From assembly GCF_947497045.1 (NCBI RefSeq), contig NZ_CANMEU010000010.1, forward strand, positions 1 through 64,000: a stretch of DNA of 64,000 nucleotides. Reading direction: 5' to 3'. Positions 33,601-43,395 of this stretch are shown here, piece by piece. Made by a program: the position numbers and the translations under genes. Each line of letters begins with the position of its first letter. Position 1 is the stretch's first letter. Origin of the DNA: an uncultured Tateyamaria sp. (GTDB lineage Bacteria > Pseudomonadota > Alphaproteobacteria > Rhodobacterales > Rhodobacteraceae). Below the pieces are notes generated by a model. That model did not search any database. It was given only the letters and a program-made list of their open reading frames with translations, and was not told the origin of the DNA.

Positions 33601-35488
33601 AACCCTTGGCATACCCAATACTCTGCAACGCCACTTTGATCTCGTCCAAGATCGCCGGATCATCAATCGTCGCGGGCATCTTGAACGCCTGATTGTCCGC
33701 GATCTTCACCACAGTGCCCCGCAGGATTTTGCCCGACCGGGTCTTGGGCAAACGATCCACCACCAGCGCCTGTTTGAACGCAGCAACAGGGCCGATCTGA
33801 TCGCGCACCCGCTGCACACATTCAGCCACGATCTCGCCGTGCGGACGGTTCACACCCGTGGTCAGACACAGCAAGCCCAGAGGGGCCTGCCCCTTGAGCG
33901 CATCGGTGACGCCAACCACCGCACATTCGGCCACATCCGGGTGCCCGGCCAGGACCTCTTCCATGGCACCCGTGCTCAGCCGATGGCCCGCCACGTTGAT
34001 CACGTCATCGGTGCGCGCCATGATATAAAGGTAGCCGTCCTCGTCCATCATCCCCGCATCGCCCGTTTCATAATATCCGGGGAAGGCGTTGAGATAGGAG
34101 GATTTGAACCGCGCCTCGGCATTCCACAGGGTCGGCAGCGTGCCGGGCGGCAGGGGCAGCTTGATTGCGATCGCCCCTAACTCTCCGGGCGCAACAGGGT
34201 GGCCTGCATCATCAAGGATCTGCACGTCATAGCCGGGCATCGCGACGGTGGGCGAACCGACCTTGACCGGCAGCGCTTCAAGCCCCGCAGGATTGCCTGC
34301 GATGGTGTAGCCGGTTTCGGTCTGCCACCAGTGGTCATAAACGGGTACGCCCAGCATATCCTGTGCCCACTCGATGGTGTCGGGGTCCGCCCGCTCGCCC
34401 GCGAGATACAGGGCACGTAAGCCCGACAGGTCGTATTTGGCGCGCTCCACCCCTTTGGGATCCTCACGTTTGACGGCGCGGATGGCCGTCGGGGCGGTGA
34501 AAAAGGATTTGACGTTATGTTCCGCAATCACCCGCCAGAACGTGCCCGCGTCAGGCGTGCCTATGGGTTTGCCTTCGAACACGACGGTCGTGTTCCCGTG
34601 GATCAGCGGCGCGTAGCAGATATAGGAATGGCCCACGACCCAACCCACATCCGAGGCGGCCCAGAACACCTCGCCCGGATCCACCTGATAGATGTTCTTC
34701 ATCGTCCAGTTCAGCGCAACCAGATGCCCCGCAGTGGGGCGGACAACGCCCTTGGGGGCACCCGTCGTGCCAGAGGTGTAAAGGATATAGGCCGGGTGAT
34801 CGCCCCGCACGGGCACACATTCGGCTGGGGTCACGCCCGCTTGGGCTGCATACCAGTCCACATCGCGCGGACCAAGATCGCAGGGGGCCTGGTCGCGTTG
34901 CAAAATGACGCAGACCTCGGGTGTGTGATCGGCCATGTCGATAGCCCCGTCGAGCAGCGGCTTGTAGGCCACAACGCGCCCCGGTTCGACCCCGCATGAG
35001 GCCGCGATGATCGCCTTGGGGGTGCAGTCATCAATGCGCACCGCAAGTTCATTCGCGGCAAAACCGCCAAACACCACCGAATGGATCGCACCTAGACGGG
35101 CGCAAGCCAACATTGCCACAAGCGCCTCTGGCACCATGGGCATATAGATAATCACCCGGTCGCCAAGGCCGACATCGCGCGCCGCAAGGGCACCTGCTAG
35201 CGTGGCCACCTGCGTCTGGAGTTCGGCATAGGTGATCCTGGCCGAGGTCCCGGTGATGGGGCTGTCATGGACAATGGCGACACGCGCGCCGTGGCCAGCC
35301 TCGACGTGGCGATCCACCGCATTCCAGCAGGTGTTGACCTGCGCGTCGGCAAACCACTCATAGATATGGTCGCCGCGCTCAAACAGCGCCTGGGTCGGGG
35401 GCACGATCCAGTCGATGGCCTCGGCGGCCCGCATCCACCACCTTTCAGGGTTCGCTTTCCAACTGTCATATTCTGCGCGATATCCCAC
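33599..35488 (-). CDS. prpE: Propionate-CoA ligase (propionyl-CoA synthetase)
   Basis: The 629-residue ANL enzyme has YILYTSGTTGAPKGVVRPTAG, YDHWWQTETGY and the C-terminal KTRSGKILRG with catalytic Lys, and the MGYRAEYDSWKANPERWW start typical of PrpE rather than acetyl-CoA synthetase. It converts propionate to propionyl-CoA. The start is GTG at 35488 with a strong GGAGGAGAG ribosome site. Four TTTGCAAA boxes upstream suggest regulation by an ScfR/PccR-type propionyl-CoA-responsive regulator. Together with the DMSP genes it would assimilate acrylate-derived or odd-chain C3 units. Confidence 0.92.
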   Translation of the reverse strand: MGYRAEYDSWKANPERWWMRAAEAIDWIVPPTQALFERGDHIYEWFADAQVNTCWNAVDRHVEAGHGARVAIVHDSPITGTSARITYAELQTQVATLAGALAARDVGLGDRVIIYMPMVPEALVAMLACARLGAIHSVVFGGFAANELAVRIDDCTPKAIIAASCGVEPGRVVAYKPLLDGAIDMADHTPEVCVILQRDQAPCDLGPRDVDWYAAQAGVTPAECVPVRGDHPAYILYTSGTTGAPKGVVRPTAGHLVALNWTMKNIYQVDPGEVFWAASDVGWVVGHSYICYAPLIHGNTTVVFEGKPIGTPDAGTFWRVIAEHNVKSFFTAPTAIRAVKREDPKGVERAKYDLSGLRALYLAGERADPDTIEWAQDMLGVPVYDHWWQTETGYTIAGNPAGLEALPVKVGSPTVAMPGYDVQILDDAGHPVAPGELGAIAIKLPLPPGTLPTLWNAEARFKSSYLNAFPGYYETGDAGMMDEDGYLYIMARTDDVINVAGHRLSTGAMEEVLAGHPDVAECAVVGVTDALKGQAPLGLLCLTTGVNRPHGEIVAECVQRVRDQIGPVAAFKQALVVDRLPKTRSGKILRGTVVKIADNQAFKMPATIDDPAILDEIKVALQSIGYAKG

Positions 35489-35588
35489 GACGCTCTCCTC
35501 CGTCCCAAACCGTGCGACAAGGGGTACGCCGCCGCGACGTCTCCGGGCAAGAGGGCGCGAGGACTGTCACCCTGCTCAGGTACAGAAA

Positions 35589-35700
35589 TTTGCAAATATC
35601 AGCAGGGCTCGCCTGCAAAAATTTGCAAATCGATGCGCATTACGCACAAATCTGGAAATCAGGACAAAGTTTGCAAAGTCACCCTCGCGCGGTTTGCAAA
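35589..35700. promoter_or_regulatory. Four TTTGCAAA boxes upstream of prpE (PccR/RamB-like sites)
   Basis: Exact TTTGCAAA palindromes lie at 35589-35596, 35622-35629, 35670-35677 and 35693-35700, all between the lipoprotein gene end and the prpE start. A near-copy CCTGCAAA (35612-35619) precedes the second. Known XRE-type ScfR regulators (PccR of Rhodobacter sphaeroides, RamB of actinobacteria) bind this octamer in genes for propionyl-CoA metabolism. The pccR gene itself is not in this window. Confidence 0.75.
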
Positions 35701-35703
35701 GCC

Positions 35704-35958
35704 TCAGTCGCGATTCCGATTGTAGGTATCAAGCAGTGCGGTCCGGCAATCGCGGCGATCCCCGGCACGGCAACTGACACGTTCGGCACCGACATAGATG
35801 GTCGTGCGGCTGTAGGTGCTGCCATCGCTGCGCTGGAAGGTCCGGGTGACCGTGTCATAGGTGCGACCACGATCTGTAATCGTACCACTTGTCTGGTTCA
35901 CGGTGTCCGCACATCCCGTCAGAACAAATGCGGCACATAGGCTGATGAAAACTCTCAT
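35704..35958 (-). CDS. Small lipoprotein (84 aa)
   Basis: The protein has a signal peptide with lipobox LTGC (MRFISLCAAFVLTGC-like, Cys about residue 16), giving a lipid-anchored product of about 69 mature residues, with three further Cys near the C-terminus (RVSCRAGDRRDC). It is oriented with prpE but separated by the TTTGCAAA region. No family is recognised. Confidence 0.7.
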   Translation of the reverse strand: MRVFISLCAAFVLTGCADTVNQTSGTITDRGRTYDTVTRTFQRSDGSTYSRTTIYVGAERVSCRAGDRRDCRTALLDTYNRNRD

Positions 35959-36103
35959 GGGCGGTCCTCAAAAATTGCTTGTGAGACAGATAGTGTGCAG
36001 AAGGCGAATTGCACGGTCTGTCCCTCTTCTCCGTCCCAAAATCGCGGGGACGGTGGCGCGCGACGGGGGGTCGTCCCCGCCTCTGCCCGTCGCAGGCGAT
36101 ATA

Positions 36104-38377
36104 CTAGCCGTAATGCGCCACCGGCGTGCCCGCGACCGCGGACATATTCAGCAACCCCCGCGCCGTGATGGACGGAGACACGATATGCGCGCGGTTGCCC
36201 ATTCCCATCAGGATCGGACCCACTTCAAGGCCGCCCCCTTTCATCTTGAGGATGTTGCGCACGCCCGACGCGGCATCGGCATGGGCAAAGACGAGCACGT
36301 TGGCCGCACCCTGCATCCGGTTGCCGGGGAACAGCCGTGCGCGCAACTCGGGATCGAGGGCGGTGTCGATGTTCATTTCGCCCTCATAGCAGAAATCATG
36401 CCCCTGCGCGTCCAGAAGGCGGATCGCCTCGCGCAGCCGCCACCCTGATCCGTCTCCCTGATTGCCGAATTGGGATTGCGAGCAGAACGCGATCTGTGGC
36501 TCGACCCCGAACCGGCGCACATGGCGTGCGGCCCCCACGGCGATCTCGGCGATCTCTTCGGGGGTCGGGTGCAGATGCACCTGGGTGTCGGTGACAAAAA
36601 GCGGGCCATCCTCGAGGATCATCATCGACAACGCCCCGACCGGGTGATGCCCATCGCGCCCCAGCACTTGCTGGATGTAATTGAGGTGCCAGCGGAATTC
36701 GCCAAAGGTGCCACAGATCAGGCTGTCCGCCTCGTCGCGGTGCACCATGACCGCGCCAATCGCCGTCGCGTTGGTGCGCATGATGGCGCGCGCCAGATCG
36801 GGGGTCACACCCTGACGGCACATCAATTCGTGATAGGTTTCCCAATAATCGCGGTAGCGGGGATCGTTTTCGGGATTCACCAGATCAACCGTGTCACCCA
36901 GCTTGATGGTCAGTCCCGCCCGCGCGATGCGGGCCTCGATCACCTCGGGGCGTCCGATCAGGATAGGCCGTTCGGTGGTTTCTTCGACCATGGCCTGGGC
37001 GGCGCGCAACACCCGCTCATCCTCGCCTTCGGCAAAGACGATCCGGCGCGCTGTGGCACGGGCGGCCTCGAAAACCGGGCGCATCAGCAGGGCAGATTTG
37101 AAAACCGAGCCGTCCAGCCGGGTTTTGTAGGCTTCGATGTCTTCGATGGGCCGCGTCGCCACGCCGGTGTCCATGGCCGCCTGCGCGACAGCCGAGCTGA
37201 CGATGCTGACAAGGCGCGGGTCAAAGGGTTTGGGGATCAGATAATCCGGGCCAAAGGTCAGTTGCTCACCCTGATAGGCGGCCGCGGCTTCGGCGCTCGT
37301 GGTGGCGCGGGCCAGAGCGGCAATGCCGTCGATGCAGGCCAATTGCATCTCGTCATTGATGGTTGTTGCCCCCACATCAAGCGCGCCGCGAAAGATGAAC
37401 GGGAAACACAGCACATTGTTGACCTGATTGGGGAAATCGCTGCGGCCCGTCGCGATGATCGCATCCGGGGCGACCTCTCGTGCCAGATCAGGCAGGATTT
37501 CGGGCGTGGGATTGGCCAGCGCAAAGATGATGGGCTGTTTGCTCATCCTGGCCACGTTGTCCTGGGACAACACGCCCGGACCCGACAGGCCCAGAAAGAG
37601 GTCAGCCCCATCGATCACGTCGTCCAATGTGCGTTTGTCGGTGGCTTGGGCAAAGGCGGCCTTGGCCGGATTCATGTCGACTTCGCGCCCCTCGTGGACC
37701 AGCCCATGGATGTCGCACAGCCAGATATTTTCGCGCTTCACCCCCATCTTGACCAGCATGTTCAGGCAGGCAATGCCCGCAGCACCGCCGCCCGTGGACA
37801 CGATCTTGATATCCTCGAACGCTTTGCCCGCGACATGCAGCGCGTTTTTCACCGCCGCCCCGACGACAATGGCCGTCCCGTGCTGATCGTCGTGAAAGAC
37901 GGGGATGTTCATCCGCTCGCGGCAGAGTTTTTCGACCACGAAACAGTCGGGGGCCTTGATGTCTTCGAGGTTGATCGCCCCGAAGGTCGGTTCAAGCGCG
38001 CAGACGATGTCAGCCAGCTTTTCGGGGTCGGTTTCGTTCACCTCGATGTCAAAGCAGTCGATCGACGCGAATTTCTTGAACAGGACGGCCTTGCCCTCCA
38101 TCACCGGTTTTGAGGCCAGCGCGCCGATATTGCCCAGCCCCAGAACGGCGGACCCGTTCGAGACCACCGCCACCAGATTGCCCCGCGCGGTAAAGCGTGC
38201 GGCGTTGGCAGGGTCCTCTTTGATTTCAAGACAGGCTTCGGCGACGCCCGGTGAATAGGCCCGCGCAAGGTCACGCCCGTTGGCCATCGGTTTGGTTGCG
38301 CGTATTTCCAATTTACCCGGTTTTGGGAACTCGTGATAATCCAGCGCCGCCTGGCGCAGATTTGGTTGGTCAGACAT
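36104..38377 (-). CDS. maeB: NADP-dependent malic enzyme with phosphotransacetylase-like domain
   Basis: The protein is 757 residues from the ATG at 38377. It has an N-terminal malic domain (about 1-160), an NAD(P)-binding domain (about 165-400, with [20 protein letters not shown] and [17 protein letters not shown]), and a C-terminal phosphate acetyltransferase-like domain (about 420-757) that is regulatory in this family. It decarboxylates malate to pyruvate with NADPH production. Its convergent neighbours are unrelated. The two-domain form is standard in alphaproteobacteria. Confidence 0.93.
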   Translation of the reverse strand: MSDQPNLRQAALDYHEFPKPGKLEIRATKPMANGRDLARAYSPGVAEACLEIKEDPANAARFTARGNLVAVVSNGSAVLGLGNIGALASKPVMEGKAVLFKKFASIDCFDIEVNETDPEKLADIVCALEPTFGAINLEDIKAPDCFVVEKLCRERMNIPVFHDDQHGTAIVVGAAVKNALHVAGKAFEDIKIVSTGGGAAGIACLNMLVKMGVKRENIWLCDIHGLVHEGREVDMNPAKAAFAQATDKRTLDDVIDGADLFLGLSGPGVLSQDNVARMSKQPIIFALANPTPEILPDLAREVAPDAIIATGRSDFPNQVNNVLCFPFIFRGALDVGATTINDEMQLACIDGIAALARATTSAEAAAAYQGEQLTFGPDYLIPKPFDPRLVSIVSSAVAQAAMDTGVATRPIEDIEAYKTRLDGSVFKSALLMRPVFEAARATARRIVFAEGEDERVLRAAQAMVEETTERPILIGRPEVIEARIARAGLTIKLGDTVDLVNPENDPRYRDYWETYHELMCRQGVTPDLARAIMRTNATAIGAVMVHRDEADSLICGTFGEFRWHLNYIQQVLGRDGHHPVGALSMMILEDGPLFVTDTQVHLHPTPEEIAEIAVGAARHVRRFGVEPQIAFCSQSQFGNQGDGSGWRLREAIRLLDAQGHDFCYEGEMNIDTALDPELRARLFPGNRMQGAANVLVFAHADAASGVRNILKMKGGGLEVGPILMGMGNRAHIVSPSITARGLLNMSAVAGTPVAHYG

Positions 38378-38497
38378 GTGGCCCCCTTCTTGGGTATTTG
38401 GTTTAGCGTTAAACTGTTTTGGGCAGGTCGCCAATTGACCTTTGGTCAATCGCCGCAAATCGTGATCCAAAGGAGCGCTGGCGCGCACGCGATGTTT

Positions 38498-38560
38498 CGG
38501 GGGGCTTTGCCCCCATTGCATTCGCAATTCCCCCAGAGTTTATTTGGCAAGATGAAGGGG
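38498..38560 (+). repeat. REP-like element, second subtype, also supplying a ribosome site
   Basis: CGGGGGGCTTTGCCCCC, an AT-rich middle with ATTGC/GCAAT, and TTGGCAAGATGAAGGGG form a stem-loop element related to 16384-16425 and 24443-24496. The terminal AAGGGG ends eight bases before the ATG of the bicupin gene and probably serves as its ribosome-binding site. Confidence 0.65.
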
Positions 38561-38568
38561 ATATTCCG

Positions 38569-39660
38569 ATGAGCGAGACGCGGGCCGAAATACGGTTGCC
38601 CAGCAAGGTGTTGCGCGATGACATTGCGTTTTTTACGTCTGTTTTGGGGATGCGGATGGACATGATCTATCCAGCCGACGACCCGCAGGTGGCCGTGTTT
38701 TCCGGCCATGGCTTGCGTTTGCGTCTTGAGACAGGGGCGCGCGAGCCTGCGGGGACGGTGCGTATTCTGACCGATGCGCCCGATGCGTTTGCGGATGGTG
38801 CGTGCGTGCTGCACGCCCCCAATGGCACAAGGATCGAAATTGACCTGCTGACCCCGCCCCTTGTGATGCCCGACACTGCTCACAGCTTTGTGGTGCGCCG
38901 TCTTGCCGATCAGGCCCCTTGGGTGATTGGCCGTGCGGGCATGCACTATCGTGATCTGATCCCGGATCGCCTTGGTGGATCCATCATTGCCAGCCACATT
39001 CGCATTCCCGATGGCGGCCCTGTACCGGACACGGTGCATTATCACACCGTCGGTTTTCAGCTGATCTTTTGCTATCGGGGTTGGGTTGATCTGGTCTATG
39101 AGGATCAAGGGGAGCCGTTTCGTCTTGAAGCGGGCTGTTGCGTGATCCAGCCCCCCGAGATCCGCCACCGTGTCCTTTTTGCCAGTGACAATATCGAGGT
39201 GATCGAGATTGGTGTGCCTGCCGAACACATCACCACGATTGATCACGACATGGTTCTGCCCAATGGCCCTGCAAAGCCGGATCGTCGGTTTCAGGGGCAG
39301 CGCTTTGTGCATCATAAAGTGGATCAGGCCAAATGGGCTCCGTTCCGGATTGCGGGGTTTGAGGCGCGTGACACGGGCATCAGTGCCGGTACGAACGGTG
39401 TTGCCGGCGTGCAGGTGGCCCGTCGGGCATCCGGCCCGGCCGGTTGGTCCACCCATGACAGTGACATTCTGTTCACCTTTGTAATGGAAGGTGCCCTGAC
39501 CCTTGAGGGGGCGGGTCATGCGCCTGTCCTCCTGGCCCCCGGGGATGCCTTTGTTGTTCCACCGGGGATGGCGGTGCGCTATGCAGAGCCTTCGGATGAT
39601 CTGGAACTGTTGGAGGTTTCGCTGCCCGGTGTGTTTGCCACGCATGCGGTTGCGGAATGA
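38569..39660 (+). CDS. Bicupin protein with N-terminal glyoxalase-like segment, salvage operon leader
   Basis: The protein is 363 residues from the ATG at 38569. Residues about 5-90 resemble a glyoxalase/VOC half (VLGMRMDMIYPADDPQVAVFSGHGLRLRLE), then two cupin barrels: the first about 140-230 with HYHTVGFQLIFCYRG and QPPEIRHRVL, the second about 280-360 with HDSDILFTFVMEG and PGDAFVVPPGMAVRYAE. Metal-ligand His residues are clear only in the first. It is 9 bases upstream of cdd and probably co-transcribed with it, so a role in sugar or nucleoside degradation is likely but unknown. Confidence 0.7.
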   Translation: MSETRAEIRLPSKVLRDDIAFFTSVLGMRMDMIYPADDPQVAVFSGHGLRLRLETGAREPAGTVRILTDAPDAFADGACVLHAPNGTRIEIDLLTPPLVMPDTAHSFVVRRLADQAPWVIGRAGMHYRDLIPDRLGGSIIASHIRIPDGGPVPDTVHYHTVGFQLIFCYRGWVDLVYEDQGEPFRLEAGCCVIQPPEIRHRVLFASDNIEVIEIGVPAEHITTIDHDMVLPNGPAKPDRRFQGQRFVHHKVDQAKWAPFRIAGFEARDTGISAGTNGVAGVQVARRASGPAGWSTHDSDILFTFVMEGALTLEGAGHAPVLLAPGDAFVVPPGMAVRYAEPSDDLELLEVSLPGVFATHAVAE

Positions 39661-39669
39661 GGCTGGGAT

Positions 39670-40080
39670 ATGAGTGATATGCGTGACGATCTGAAAAGCC
39701 GGGCATTGGCGGTGCGGGAAAACGCGCACGCCCCTTATTCCAATTTTCAGGTGGGGGCGGCGATCTGCACGCCTTCCGGTGCGATCTATGCCGGGTGCAA
39801 TGTCGAAAACGTGGCCTATCCCGAAGGCACCTGTGCCGAGGCCGGTGCCATTGCCGCGATGGTTGCCGATGGCGCGCGTGAGATTGCAGAGGTTTATGTG
39901 GTTGCGGGCAGCCCGATGCCGGTAACGCCCTGTGGCGGGTGCCGTCAGAAACTGGCTGAATTCGGGGCGGGCGATGTGCGCGTCACCATGGCCACCACGG
40001 GCGGGGTTCAGCAGGTGATGACATTGGCCGAACTGCTCCCCGGTGCGTTTGGTGCTGCCCATATGGAGGGTGATGCATGA
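39670..40080 (+). CDS. cdd: Cytidine deaminase
   Basis: The 136-residue protein has the zinc site of the homotetrameric type: TCAEAGAI (Cys plus catalytic Glu, about residue 57) and PCGGCRQKL (two Cys, about residue 90), and AHAPYSNFQVGAA near the start. It deaminates cytidine and deoxycytidine. It is in a run with deoA (4-base overlap ATGA) and deoB. Confidence 0.94.
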   Translation: MSDMRDDLKSRALAVRENAHAPYSNFQVGAAICTPSGAIYAGCNVENVAYPEGTCAEAGAIAAMVADGAREIAEVYVVAGSPMPVTPCGGCRQKLAEFGAGDVRVTMATTGGVQQVMTLAELLPGAFGAAHMEGDA

Positions 40081-41384
40081 GTAACGCGCGCACCATCATT
40101 GCAAAGCTACGTCAGCGTCAGACCCCCACCCGGGACGAGTTGAACTGGTTTGCCCAGGGCCTTGCCGATGGGTCTGTCACTGATGCCCAGTCGGGGGCCT
40201 TTGCGATGGCGGTCTGCCTGAACGGGTTGGGCGATGTGGGTCGCGTGGCCCTCACATTGGCGATGCGTGACAGTGGCCGGGTGCTGGACTGGGACCTGCC
40301 GGGGCCTGTGCTGGACAAGCATTCGACCGGGGGCGTGGGCGATTGTGTGAGCCTGATCCTTGCCCCGGCGCTGGCGGCGTGCGGGGCCTATGTGCCGATG
40401 ATCTCGGGGCGGGGTTTGGGCCATACCGGCGGAACGCTCGACAAACTGGACGCCATTCCGGGGGTGGCCACCCATCTTGACGAGCGGCGGTTGCGCGATG
40501 TGATCACTCGCGCGGGCTGTGCCATTGTCGGGGCCACCGCGGATATCGCGCCCGCGGACAAGCGGCTTTATGCGGTGCGCGATGTAACGGCGACCGTGGA
40601 AAGCCTTGATCTGATCACCGCCTCGATCCTGTCCAAAAAGCTGGCGGCGGGGCTGGATGGCTTGGTGCTGGACGTCAAGGTCGGGTCGGGCGCATTTATG
40701 AAAGACATGGACGAAGCGCGCGGCCTTGCCGATGCGTTGGTCAAGACCGCCAATGCGGCCGGGTGCAAGACCACCGCCCTGATCACGGATATGAGCCAGC
40801 CGCTCGCCCCTGCCCTTGGCAACGCGCTTGAGGTGGCCGAGGTGATGGCCGTCCTGACTGGGCAGACTCAGGGGCCGCTGATTGAAATCTGTGCCTCTTT
40901 GGGGGGTGTATTGCTGGCCAATTGTGGCTTGGCGGCGGATGTGCAGGCCGGAGCGGATGCGATTGCGCAGGCCATCGCGGACGGACACGCAGCAGAGCGG
41001 TTTGGTCAGATGATTGCGGCCATGGGCGGCCCGGTCGAGTTTGTTGAAAACTTTGCCCGCTTCCTGCCCGAAGCCCCGGTGATCCGTGAAATTTCCGCCA
41101 CAGGCCAGGGGTTTGTCGCGGCCATAGACGGTGAGGCCTTGGGTCTGGCTGTTGTGGACCTTGGCGGCGGGCGCGCGGTTGAAAGCGACACCATCAACCC
41201 TGCCGTGGGTCTGCGCGATGTTGTGCGTCTTGGCACAAAGGTGGACCGCGGCCAACCGCTTGCGGTGATCCACGCCGCCCGCGCTGCGGATGCAGACCGG
41301 GCTGAGGCGGCCTTGCGCGCCGCGATCACAGTCGGGCCGCGCGCCGCACCGATACCTGATTTGATCGCAGATCGGGTCGGGTGA
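40077..41384 (+). CDS. deoA: Thymidine phosphorylase
   Basis: The 435-residue protein has the pyrimidine-nucleoside phosphorylase pattern: LDKHSTGGVGDCVSLIL (about residue 80), GRGLGHTGGTLDKLDAIPG, and KLAAGLDGLVLDVKVGSGAFM. It releases thymine and deoxyribose-1-phosphate from thymidine. It overlaps cdd by four bases and deoB by one, so it is part of one operon. Confidence 0.95.
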   Translation: MSNARTIIAKLRQRQTPTRDELNWFAQGLADGSVTDAQSGAFAMAVCLNGLGDVGRVALTLAMRDSGRVLDWDLPGPVLDKHSTGGVGDCVSLILAPALAACGAYVPMISGRGLGHTGGTLDKLDAIPGVATHLDERRLRDVITRAGCAIVGATADIAPADKRLYAVRDVTATVESLDLITASILSKKLAAGLDGLVLDVKVGSGAFMKDMDEARGLADALVKTANAAGCKTTALITDMSQPLAPALGNALEVAEVMAVLTGQTQGPLIEICASLGGVLLANCGLAADVQAGADAIAQAIADGHAAERFGQMIAAMGGPVEFVENFARFLPEAPVIREISATGQGFVAAIDGEALGLAVVDLGGGRAVESDTINPAVGLRDVVRLGTKVDRGQPLAVIHAARAADADRAEAALRAAITVGPRAAPIPDLIADRVG

Positions 41385-42553
41385 TGGGCCGCGCGTTTCT
41401 GGTTGTCATCGACTCGGTCGGCATTGGCGGTGCCCCGGATGCGGGCGACTATTTCAATGGAACGGTGCCCGATTCCGGTGCCAACACGCTTGGTCATATC
41501 CTTGAGGCCTGTGCGGCGGGTCAGGCGGAGGATGGGCGTTCCGGCCCGCTGGCCATTCCCAACATGACCGAGATGGGCGTGCTGGATGCGATGGCGCTGG
41601 CCAATGGGGCGCAGGTTGCGCCGGGGCGGTTTGGGGCAGCAACCGAACGGTCCCGTGGCAAGGATACTCCTTCGGGCCATTGGGAACTGGCAGGCGTGCC
41701 CGTGCCGTGGGACTGGCATTATTTTCCCGACGCGCAGCCTGCCTTTCCGCCTGAGGTCGTGGAGGCCGTTTGTGCGGCTGCCGGTGTGGACTGCATTTTG
41801 GGCAATTGTCATGCTTCGGGGACGGACATCATGGCGACCTGCGGGGCGGAGCATATCAGGACGGGTTATCCGATTTGCTATACCTCTGCGGACAGTGTGT
41901 TCCAGATCGCTGCACATGAAGACCACTTTGGCCTCGACCGCCTGTTGGATCTGTGTCGTGCGGTGGCCCCGGTGTTGCACGAAATGCGCGTGGGGCGCGT
42001 GATTGCGCGGCCGTTTGTAGGGGTGGAGGGGGCGTTTGAGCGGACCGCCAACCGACGTGATTTTGCCATCACCCCGCCCGCACCCATCCTGTCCAATTGG
42101 GTGCAGGACAGTGGCGCGCGCGTCTATGGGATTGGCAAAGTGGGGGATATCTTCTCTCAGCAGGGATTTGACGAGGTCCGTAAGGGGACCGATGCGGCCC
42201 TGATGGATCATCTGTCTGATTTGGTGGATGGTGCCGAGGAAGGCAGCCTGACCTTTGCCAACTTTGTCGAGTTTGACAGTCTTTACGGGCATCGCCGCGA
42301 TGTGTCGGGTTATGCCCGTCACCTGGAGTGGTTCGATGCCGCACTTGGGCGCTTGCGAGCGCGGTTGCGGGATGGCGACATGTTGGTGATCACCGCAGAT
42401 CATGGCAATGACCCCACATGGGTTGGCACCGATCACACCCGCGAACGTGTTCCGGTTCTGGTTGAGGGCGGGGATGGCGCGCCCCTTGGATTGATGGGTT
42501 TTGTCGATGTGGCCGCACTGGTCGCGCGCCACTTGGGCGTTCGGCCCCGATGA
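41384..42553 (+). CDS. deoB: Phosphopentomutase
   Basis: The protein is 389 residues from the ATG at 41384 (TGATG overlap with the deoA stop; a GTG three bases earlier is possible). Alkaline-phosphatase-fold signatures are VIDSVGIGGAPDA at the N-terminus and ITADHGNDPTWVGTDHTRE near residue 325, with the metal-binding Asp and His. It converts deoxyribose-1-phosphate to the 5-phosphate, completing the path from thymidine to glycolysis. Confidence 0.95.
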   Translation: MGRAFLVVIDSVGIGGAPDAGDYFNGTVPDSGANTLGHILEACAAGQAEDGRSGPLAIPNMTEMGVLDAMALANGAQVAPGRFGAATERSRGKDTPSGHWELAGVPVPWDWHYFPDAQPAFPPEVVEAVCAAAGVDCILGNCHASGTDIMATCGAEHIRTGYPICYTSADSVFQIAAHEDHFGLDRLLDLCRAVAPVLHEMRVGRVIARPFVGVEGAFERTANRRDFAITPPAPILSNWVQDSGARVYGIGKVGDIFSQQGFDEVRKGTDAALMDHLSDLVDGAEEGSLTFANFVEFDSLYGHRRDVSGYARHLEWFDAALGRLRARLRDGDMLVITADHGNDPTWVGTDHTRERVPVLVEGGDGAPLGLMGFVDVAALVARHLGVRPR

Positions 42554-42581
42554 GCGCCTGACGGCGCACACCTTTTATTCA

Positions 42582-42640
42582 GGGGGCTCTGCCCCCGGCC
42601 AAAGGCCTCCCCCGAGGTATTTTTGGCGAAAGGAAGGGGG
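42582..42640 (+). repeat. REP-like GC-rich palindromic element
   Basis: GGGGGCTCTGCCCCC, GGCC-AAA-GGCC and CCCCCGAGGTATTTTTGGC with AAGGAAGGGGG. It is nearly identical to 12758-12815 and lies between deoB and upp. Confidence 0.8.
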
Positions 42641-42694
42641 ATTGTGTTACGTCCTGGCGCACGTCAGAAGGACCCCAGCAAAGGAGCGTGCCTC

Positions 42695-43327
42695 ATGTCT
42701 GATCATCTGACCGTCGTTGACCATCCCCTTGTTCAGCACAAGCTGACCCTCATGCGTGATGTGACTACGCCCACAGCGGTGTTTCGCCAATTGCTGCGTG
42801 AGATCAGCCAGCTGCTGGCCTATGAAGTCACCCGCGGGCTGGCCATGACCACCAAACATATTGATACGCCGATGGAACCGATGGACGCCCCGACACTGGC
42901 TGGCAAGAAACTGGCGCTGATTTCCATTTTGCGCGCGGGCAATGGTCTGCTTGACGGTGTGCTGGAGTTGATCCCCTCGGCCCGCGTCGGCTTTGTCGGG
43001 CTGTACCGCGATGAAGAGACGCTGGAGCCGGTTCAGTATTATTTCAAAGTGCCCGAGGGTCTGGATGACCGTCTGGTGATTGCCGTGGATCCGATGCTCG
43101 CCACCGGCAATTCATCCGTGGCGGCGATTGATCTGCTCAAGAAGGCGGGCGCGACCAACATACGGTTCTTGTGTCTGCTGGCCGCCCCCGAAGGAATCGC
43201 GCGCATGAAAGAGGCCCATCCCGACGTTCCGATCGTCACAGCCGCGGTTGATCGGCGATTGAACGAGGTTGGGTATATCGTTCCCGGCCTTGGGGATGCC
43301 GGAGATCGCATGTTTGGCACCAAATAG
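42695..43327 (+). CDS. upp: Uracil phosphoribosyltransferase
   Basis: The protein is 210 residues from the ATG at 42695, with an AAGGAG ribosome site. It has the type I PRTase motif [16 protein letters not shown] (about residue 127), HKLTLMRD and the C-terminal [14 protein letters not shown] typical of Upp. It makes UMP from uracil and PRPP, completing the salvage of pyrimidine bases released by the upstream deo genes, although separated by a REP element. Confidence 0.96.
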   Translation: MSDHLTVVDHPLVQHKLTLMRDVTTPTAVFRQLLREISQLLAYEVTRGLAMTTKHIDTPMEPMDAPTLAGKKLALISILRAGNGLLDGVLELIPSARVGFVGLYRDEETLEPVQYYFKVPEGLDDRLVIAVDPMLATGNSSVAAIDLLKKAGATNIRFLCLLAAPEGIARMKEAHPDVPIVTAAVDRRLNEVGYIVPGLGDAGDRMFGTK

Positions 43328-43395
43328 CTGTGCTGGCGTCTTTACTCTGATCGCGCATTCAGGCATCGTTTCATCCATATCTTGTGGGGGATATG

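Noticed and set aside
36470-38113. 547-residue plus-strand frame opposite maeB
   Set aside because: Antisense shadow; maeB motifs are complete on the minus strand.
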